Below are positions 58,601-64,000 of a DNA stretch of 64,000 nucleotides, one piece after another (position 1 is the first letter of the stretch; every line of letters starts with the position of its first letter). The position numbers and the translations under genes were made by a program. This DNA is from Allantophomopsis cytisporea (Eukaryota > Ascomycota > Leotiomycetes > Phacidiales > Phacidiaceae), in NCBI GenBank assembly GCA_024752435.1, contig CP103025.1:1054001-1118000 (forward strand), read 5' to 3'. The notes under the pieces were generated by a model. It did not search any database. It was not told where the DNA came from and saw only the letters and a list, made by a program, of their open reading frames with translations.

Positions 58601-61600
58601 TACTAAGTTTTCAGGGAGATGGGGAGTGCGGGGGAAAGGCAGGAAAAGCCTCATGAGCCCTTTTTGCTTTTTATTTCCCTCGCAGTCGCACTCGCACTCG
58701 TTGTCGTCGTCAGAGCTTTCGCGCATAGGACGCAAACAAAACAAAACAAAAAAAGCACGCTCTTTGCTTGCTTATTACTTGCTTGGTTCTCCATGGATGT
58801 AATGTGATGTAATGTGATATGATGATGCTTCTCTCTCTTCCCAAGGCATATCGCTATGCGTACGAAAAGGTAAAACTGCTCAGTCAATGGAAAAACGTGG
58901 TTGAGGAGCCGGCACGAAGTAGATCGATCGTCAAGTGTACCTCGTAGCTTTCAAGGTGGAGCTCAAGCAGGAAGCTCAAGCCCCTCAAAGCTGGCCAGCT
59001 GTCATTCCGTGATTCATCTTGCTTCATTGACGCTCCGAGAGGGTACTCTGTCTGATACTCTATTTACGGGAAATTGTATTGAAAGCGGCCGAACGGCATC
59101 GTGTAGTCTCTGGCCTGCTCGGGCATGCTCATATGAGGCAAGGAATTGATACATATGTATTGATTCCCGCATCGTGAGTTATTATGGAAGGGAAGGGAAG
59201 GGAGGGCCTTGATACACGCGTGCACGTTGCCTGTAGCGAGCAATGCGAACGATGGATGATCTGCCCGCGAGGCCCGCCCACTGAAACACTCGAGGCTATG
59301 TTTGGTACTTTTGATATTATCACCATTGTCATCTTCAACATCATCTCTACTAATCATGTTCCCGAGGGAAAGGGAAGCAGAATTCCAATGCGCTTTTATG
59401 TTTGCATCCATGTGAGGAGGTACTTTCGGTGCCTGCATGACCCTTCAGACCCTACATCTTTACCTAATTATGGTGCTGACCTCACCCTGTCGCTGTGTTC
59501 CGACTGTCAATTCATGATGTTGTTGCTACCCGCTTTTACTTGGTCTGCTTCGGCTGAGGCGGCTTTGACAGCGGCCATTCTGATAACAAATTGCGGGACA
59601 GGGTAGCATTGCTACTCGGTATAGAAAGTGTGTTTTAATACTCTTGGTCTTGGCCTTTGATATTCACATCTCCGGATACATGGCTGTCGACTTCACGTTG
59701 GGCCGTGTTTGATATCATAAAGTTTAATAATACCTGATACTGCGCCGAGGGATAAGCAAGTTCACCCAGTTCAAGCCCAGCAGCTAGCTACCTTAATCTA
59801 CACAGTACCGAGAGAGATATAGCAGAATCGCAAGAGGCGCTGATAATCGAGGTTTGAGATATGCTTCCATTGGCTTGATTTCAATTGCTTCAGAGGTGCA
59901 TGAGAACTCGCCTCGAGCGTCCTGCTGGAGAAGATGGATTTGGCTAGAGGCATTTTGGTGTATGTTGTGTATCTCTGCGATTTGCAAGGGCTACGGAGCA
60001 GACGCATTACCTACTCTAGACGTGGATGACAGTTTGCCGCTCTTGGCTTTTAAGCATCCTGCTCGACCCCGAGATCCGTCAAGTCTCAGATTATGTTTGT
60101 TGAGCTCTTTGGAAATATCACTTGCCGCTCCATCCTGCAAGCATCTGTTTGCCAGCCTCCTTTCAACCTCCCATCAATAGTTGCCTCTCTATTCGTACCG
60201 TGGCTCTATTCCTACGGCTCTCTCGTCTAAGCAAGAAAAGGTTAATCGTTCACATACTGCGTGATCCTTATGCCTTTCTCTCGCCTTCCAACCACATCAC
60301 CAGCATCAATAGCTACGCCTGGGATGTTTACCCTCCTCTTTCTTCAAAACTTGGAGTCTACCGCGTGCAAGATGCACTATTAAAGTACTTCTCATGCAGG
60401 TGTACAGCTCTGCATCAACAGCCACTGTCCATAAGTATTCAAGTATGCAAGTCTCTTGCTACACGATGGTCATTCATCGAATGACCTCGCTGGCTGTATA
60501 CATGGGGAACCTGGATGGTGCATACAGTTGGGACTCGGAATTCCTTTTTTGAATTACCATACCGAGTATACTGCGAGTATTCTCGTACGCCACAATCGTG
60601 ATACCTCTTCATGTTTCTCCATTTTACTTATTGTCGTTGACTTGTTGCTTGTTAAGGTATATCCTGGCCATTACTTGTAGGAATATGATTTGTCATTGCT
60701 GTCAATTATGCAGCGCAAGGGCCGTGCCAAACGGTGCAATTGTACATACGGTCCATTTGCATGTGTTGTACTTAGAAGACCATGAATTTCGCATTCCCAA
60801 GATGTCTCCACCCGGCACGACCCTTCTTTCCAACTAAGCCCTTCTGTCTAACATTTCTCGTGTTTTTCCCTATGAATTTTTTCTTTTTTTTTCTTTTTTT
60901 TTGGAATTTGATTTTTTTTCCTGAATCTTATTTTCTGGAGCTCCAGGGTGGCATCACGAAATACTCGCCGTAACTTCTTGCAATCACCATGTATTCTACA
61001 CCGCAAACTTTCAAACAAACATTACCACTAAGGAGGTAAATAAAGACACGGACCGGCAGAGACAGACCCGCGATAGGGGAAGAGGTGTAGACTGTGTAGA
61101 GGGGCTAGAAGCGGAAGAGAACAAGGCAAAGAAGTTTTTGATGGGGAAAGTCTCAGTGTGTATTGGAGACGAACGGGGGCGTCATGGGCCCAAAAATTGG
61201 AGTAGAAGGGAGAGAATCGTACGCTGTAACATGCGCCAGAAGCTCATTCAGGCCTTCTAGTAGTAACGAGAGAATACGCACACAGTAAGGGCTTTTCAAT
61301 GGTCTCAGCGCTATCCTCAGCGCGTTTTGATCATTTTTTATTTTTATTTTTATTTTTATTTATTTTTCTTTTCTTTTTCCCGCTTCACTTTCTGCTTTCT
61401 TTTTCTTCTCATGATTTGTTATTGTTCTCATTCTGCTCATCACACTCTAATTATTATGCTTTTATGTTCTATTATTTTCTTTTTCTTTTTCTTTTTCTCT
61501 TTCTCTTTGTTTTCCCCCTCTCTTCTCATAGTTTGCAACACGGGACATATTCATGAATAAAGTGCTGATACTTACATGTCTCCCAAAATTCCCTTGGCAG

Positions 61601-61658
61601 ATCATGTTACGCTGTACTACGCATGGCTGACTGCTGTGCCTGTCAGCCTGCTGTTGAG

Positions 61659-61690
61659 CCTTTTGCCTTTGCCTTTGCCTTTTGCCTTCT
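61659..61690. repeat. GCCTTT hexanucleotide microsatellite
   Basis: About five copies of GCCTTT with one extra T in flanking units. Confidence 0.8.
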
Positions 61691-61976
61691 CTTCCCTCCC
61701 TGTTTCTTTTTCATCGCAGTAGGCGCTTCGCGCATTCCAACGTGCCCAGTTATGCCTTGTACTTGGAATATGCTGATGCACTTGGGGTGTCCAGTTGGGT
61801 GATCTTGACGGCCCATAGCTGCGCTTTGTGCTGGGGGGGGGGCAGTGAATTTTGGCGCCAAATGCTGCGAGAAGTGAAAAAGTATGCTGAGAGGCAGCCT
61901 ACTTCCTACTCCATCCTTACCCAAAACATCATACACATCCCACACCAGTACTGAAGTGATTTATTATGGTTGAGTG

Positions 61977-62027
61977 AGGTCTATGGTCTATGGTCTATGG
62001 TCTATGGTCTATCGTCAATGGTCTATG
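61977..62027. repeat. GGTCTAT heptanucleotide tandem array
   Basis: At least four perfect head-to-tail copies followed by degenerate ones. Confidence 0.85.
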
Positions 62028-62636
62028 AGCTGCCGCCTGGGATCGCGTCCTCGTCCTCTCTCGTCTTCTTCTTCTTCTTCAGTTCCTCCTGTGCAAAGAG
62101 CATGATTGTACGTACACCCCCCCATAGTCATTAGTAACACCTCTCTTGACACCTTTGATCTAACTGTATGCACTTCAAACTCTGATTCTCTACTGTATCA
62201 CCCCATTCGAGTACTTTCACAACGTCCTACAAGGCTATATTCACCCCATCCTCCTACACCAGCAACACACTTCGTTACCAAACACCCCCCTCCCTTTCAC
62301 TCCATCCATCCTCCCCTTCCCTCCCCCCCTCTCTCTGCATCTCTGTCTCTCAGTGCTTGCGTGCTTTCCCCTCTCCTCTCGCCTTTTGCTGTTACTACGT
62401 ACCCACCATGCCCACCAGGCCCCTCCTTCAATCCACCCCTGTACCATCCTTCTCAACCCCTGCCAATCACTCCTACCACACCCATGTCACACCCCCCAGT
62501 CAACACTTTACACAGTATGTTCTGCTTGCTAGAGCGGCGCCTTCTCAAGCAAAAAACAGAGTTTACCCACGCACACACCCACGCTACAATGCGAGTCCCG
62601 CTGATGGGATGTTAGGGATGCGAGGATGGCGGACAC

Positions 62637-62656
62637 AGAGAGAGAGAGAGAGAGAG
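62637..62656. repeat. (AG)n microsatellite
   Basis: About ten uninterrupted AG dinucleotides in the Ecl1 upstream region. Confidence 0.85.
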
Positions 62657-62785
62657 GCGACAGAGAGAACATGAGGACGAGTCCTGCTTGCTGAGAGGAA
62701 GAGCATATGCGGTGGCAGGTAGGATTTGGCGTAGGATGAGGAACAGAAACAGAAACAGAACAGCCATCTATTCTAAATCAGCGGA

Positions 62786-62818
62786 GCAAAGTAAAGCAAA
62801 GCAAAGCAAAGCAAAGCC
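62786..62818. repeat. (AAAGC)n microsatellite
   Basis: Five to six head-to-tail copies, one with a T substitution. Confidence 0.85.
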
Positions 62819-63743
62819 AAGCTGAATGTTGAGTGTGGATAGCAATGGCCTGCCTACCAAAGGCCTTCACCACCTGGTAACTCTATCCATAGCAAAGCAG
62901 AAAAGAGAGAAAGTCACGCCCGTTCGTGCCATTATCTCTGTTCTGGTACTCTGCTGCAGATAGCAAAAATCCTAACCCCCATCCCCCCCCTCCCCAATCC
63001 ATCCCCCCTCCTCCCAATCCTACTAGCATGTTAGCTGCAGACCACGCCCATCTCGACCTCTTCCCACTGCTGCTCCAACGCCCATTCTGCTATCTCTGCA
63101 TCACTGCGTGGGATCTACTCTGTATGTATGTATGGTGTGTATGTATGGGTGGCTAGATAGATAGTAGATGGAGTGGTGGTGTGCTTCTGGTGTCTATGGT
63201 CAATTGATATATGTTCCAGCTACCGTCCTCCTCTTCCTCACCCCATCTGCTACTTACTCTCATACAAATTCATTCATAAATAAATCACCTCATTCCAATT
63301 CTCAAAGACATCAGAAACAACACTCCACTTCTCTAAGGCTTCAATCGTCGTCAAAGAACATTCTTATTTCGTCATCGTTGCATGCGCATTATTTTGGGCG
63401 AGAACTAAGCAGCATTACCTTGCACGAACTTCCTCCCGACGCACGGCTCCATCCACTCCACTCATTGAGTCACACCCCATCCCTCAGTCACACCACGACT
63501 ACCACTGTGCTCACAATCACCCGAATATCTGAAATTACAAAAGACCTTGATTCCTCGATCCAAACTTTCCCATCTTCATACAGCATATCCACCAAGCAAC
63601 AACTTCCGTCAATCCTACTAAGTCGGCTCTTCCAACAACAATATCAGTCGACCCCTCTATCCACTCAACTTCCCAAAGGACAATACCGATACTCAACACC
63701 ACCACACAACAACAACAACAACACTACACTCCTACACTTCAAG

Positions 63744-64000
63744 ATGTCTTTCGATATGGATTGGTCTCCAGATTTCTGCCTCGCCTGCGACAGACAAACA
63801 GATGGAGGAGTTTACTGTTCAGAGGCTTGCAGATTGGCAGAATATGAGAAGGCTGGCTCCGGTTCCGAAGCATCATCACCAGTCTCCCAAACATCCGGTT
63901 CATGGCCAATAACCAAGAACGACAAGGGATTGGTTCTTTCACCAGCATACGACTTCGGTGCCTATATGCCATCGACAAGAACTCCAAGACCCACTTCCTA
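63744..64000 (+). CDS. Ecl1-like zinc-binding lifespan regulator, cut by window edge
   Basis: The first 85 residues are visible and the frame is open to the window end. It begins 'MSFDMDWSPDFCLACDRQT', then 'GGVYCSEACRLAEYEKAGSG', giving a C-x2-C plus C-x3-C cysteine motif. This matches the N-terminus of Ecl1-family proteins (life-span regulatory factor), small fungal proteins that bind zinc and extend chronological lifespan in fission yeast, where they respond to nutrient starvation. The following Ser/Pro-rich segment is typical of the larger filamentous-fungal members. The start follows a CAA-rich leader and is the only plausible ATG. The remainder is to the right of the window. Confidence 0.85.
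   Translation, partial: MSFDMDWSPDFCLACDRQTDGGVYCSEACRLAEYEKAGSGSEASSPVSQTSGSWPITKNDKGLVLSPAYDFGAYMPSTRTPRPTS

Larger units (their letters stand above)
58601..62050. other. gene-free region, part 3, microsatellite-rich
   Basis: No supported gene. Contains T/C and T/A low-complexity runs (60889-60903, 61334-61367, 61476-61515), a GCCTTT array and a GGTCTAT array. Confidence 0.5.
62051..63743 (+). promoter_or_regulatory. pyrimidine-rich upstream region/leader of the Ecl1-like gene
   Basis: C/T-rich on the plus strand with many CCCC and TCTC runs, an (AG)n tract at 62637-62656, (AAAGC)n at 62786-62818, and CAA repeats immediately before the ATG (63706-63722). This is the pattern of long fungal promoters and 5' leaders. 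Long Pro/Ser frames here (for example 62106-62615) come from the C-rich composition. Confidence 0.5.

Noticed and set aside
62106..62615. 169-codon Pro/Ser-rich plus-strand frame
   Set aside because: Translation of C/T-rich leader DNA; no domain and microsatellite content nearby.

Overview
This window is nuclear DNA from a filamentous ascomycete (Pezizomycotina). Genes are interrupted by many short introns of about 47-125 bp, with GTAAGT or GTATGT donors, CTAAC/CTGAC-like branch points and (C/T)AG acceptors. The gene content is fungal: homoaconitase of the alpha-aminoadipate lysine pathway, a peroxisomal acyl-CoA oxidase ending in SKL, a Rax1-type RGS protein, a 2EXR/F-box-like protein and an Ecl1-type protein. 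Overall style suggests Leotiomycetes (Sclerotiniaceae-like), but that placement is an impression and not a demonstrated result.

Layout. 0-8.2 kb (all minus): RAD52 (its 3' part lies beyond the left edge), the nuclear-proteasome tether STS1/Cut8, and a 1,314-residue low-complexity protein with an RGG box, a canonical-looking eIF4E-binding motif and nine GLAxSxYA-type repeats. 10-25 kb: LYS4 (plus), with a decayed zinc-finger gene inside one intron and a 12-nt microexon; a TFIIS-N/LEDGF-like domain protein (minus); the pseudokinase SCY1 (plus); LST8 (minus) with two 22-nt exons; and an unrecognised coiled-coil protein with a SUMO-interaction-like motif (plus). 25.9-37.5 kb: ADE12 (minus), a DHA1-type MFS exporter (plus), a myo-inositol-type transporter (minus) and acyl-CoA oxidase (minus). 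38.8-48.2 kb: a cysteine-rich membrane protein whose reading frame is awkward, an RGS/Rax1-like membrane protein, a class II aldolase-family protein and a 2EXR protein with two CCHC knuckles.

48.2-63.7 kb is a 15.5-kb stretch in which I find no convincing gene. It is scattered with microsatellites and ends in a pyrimidine-rich leader in front of an Ecl1-like lifespan regulator that runs off the right edge. This contrasts sharply with the one gene per ~3 kb in the rest of the window.

Most genes are unlinked housekeeping functions; there is no biosynthetic cluster, CRISPR, tRNA or rRNA that I could see. Functional themes are growth and nutrient control (LST8/TORC1, the possible eIF4E-binding protein, Ecl1), genome maintenance (RAD52, STS1) and primary metabolism (LYS4, ADE12, POX1).
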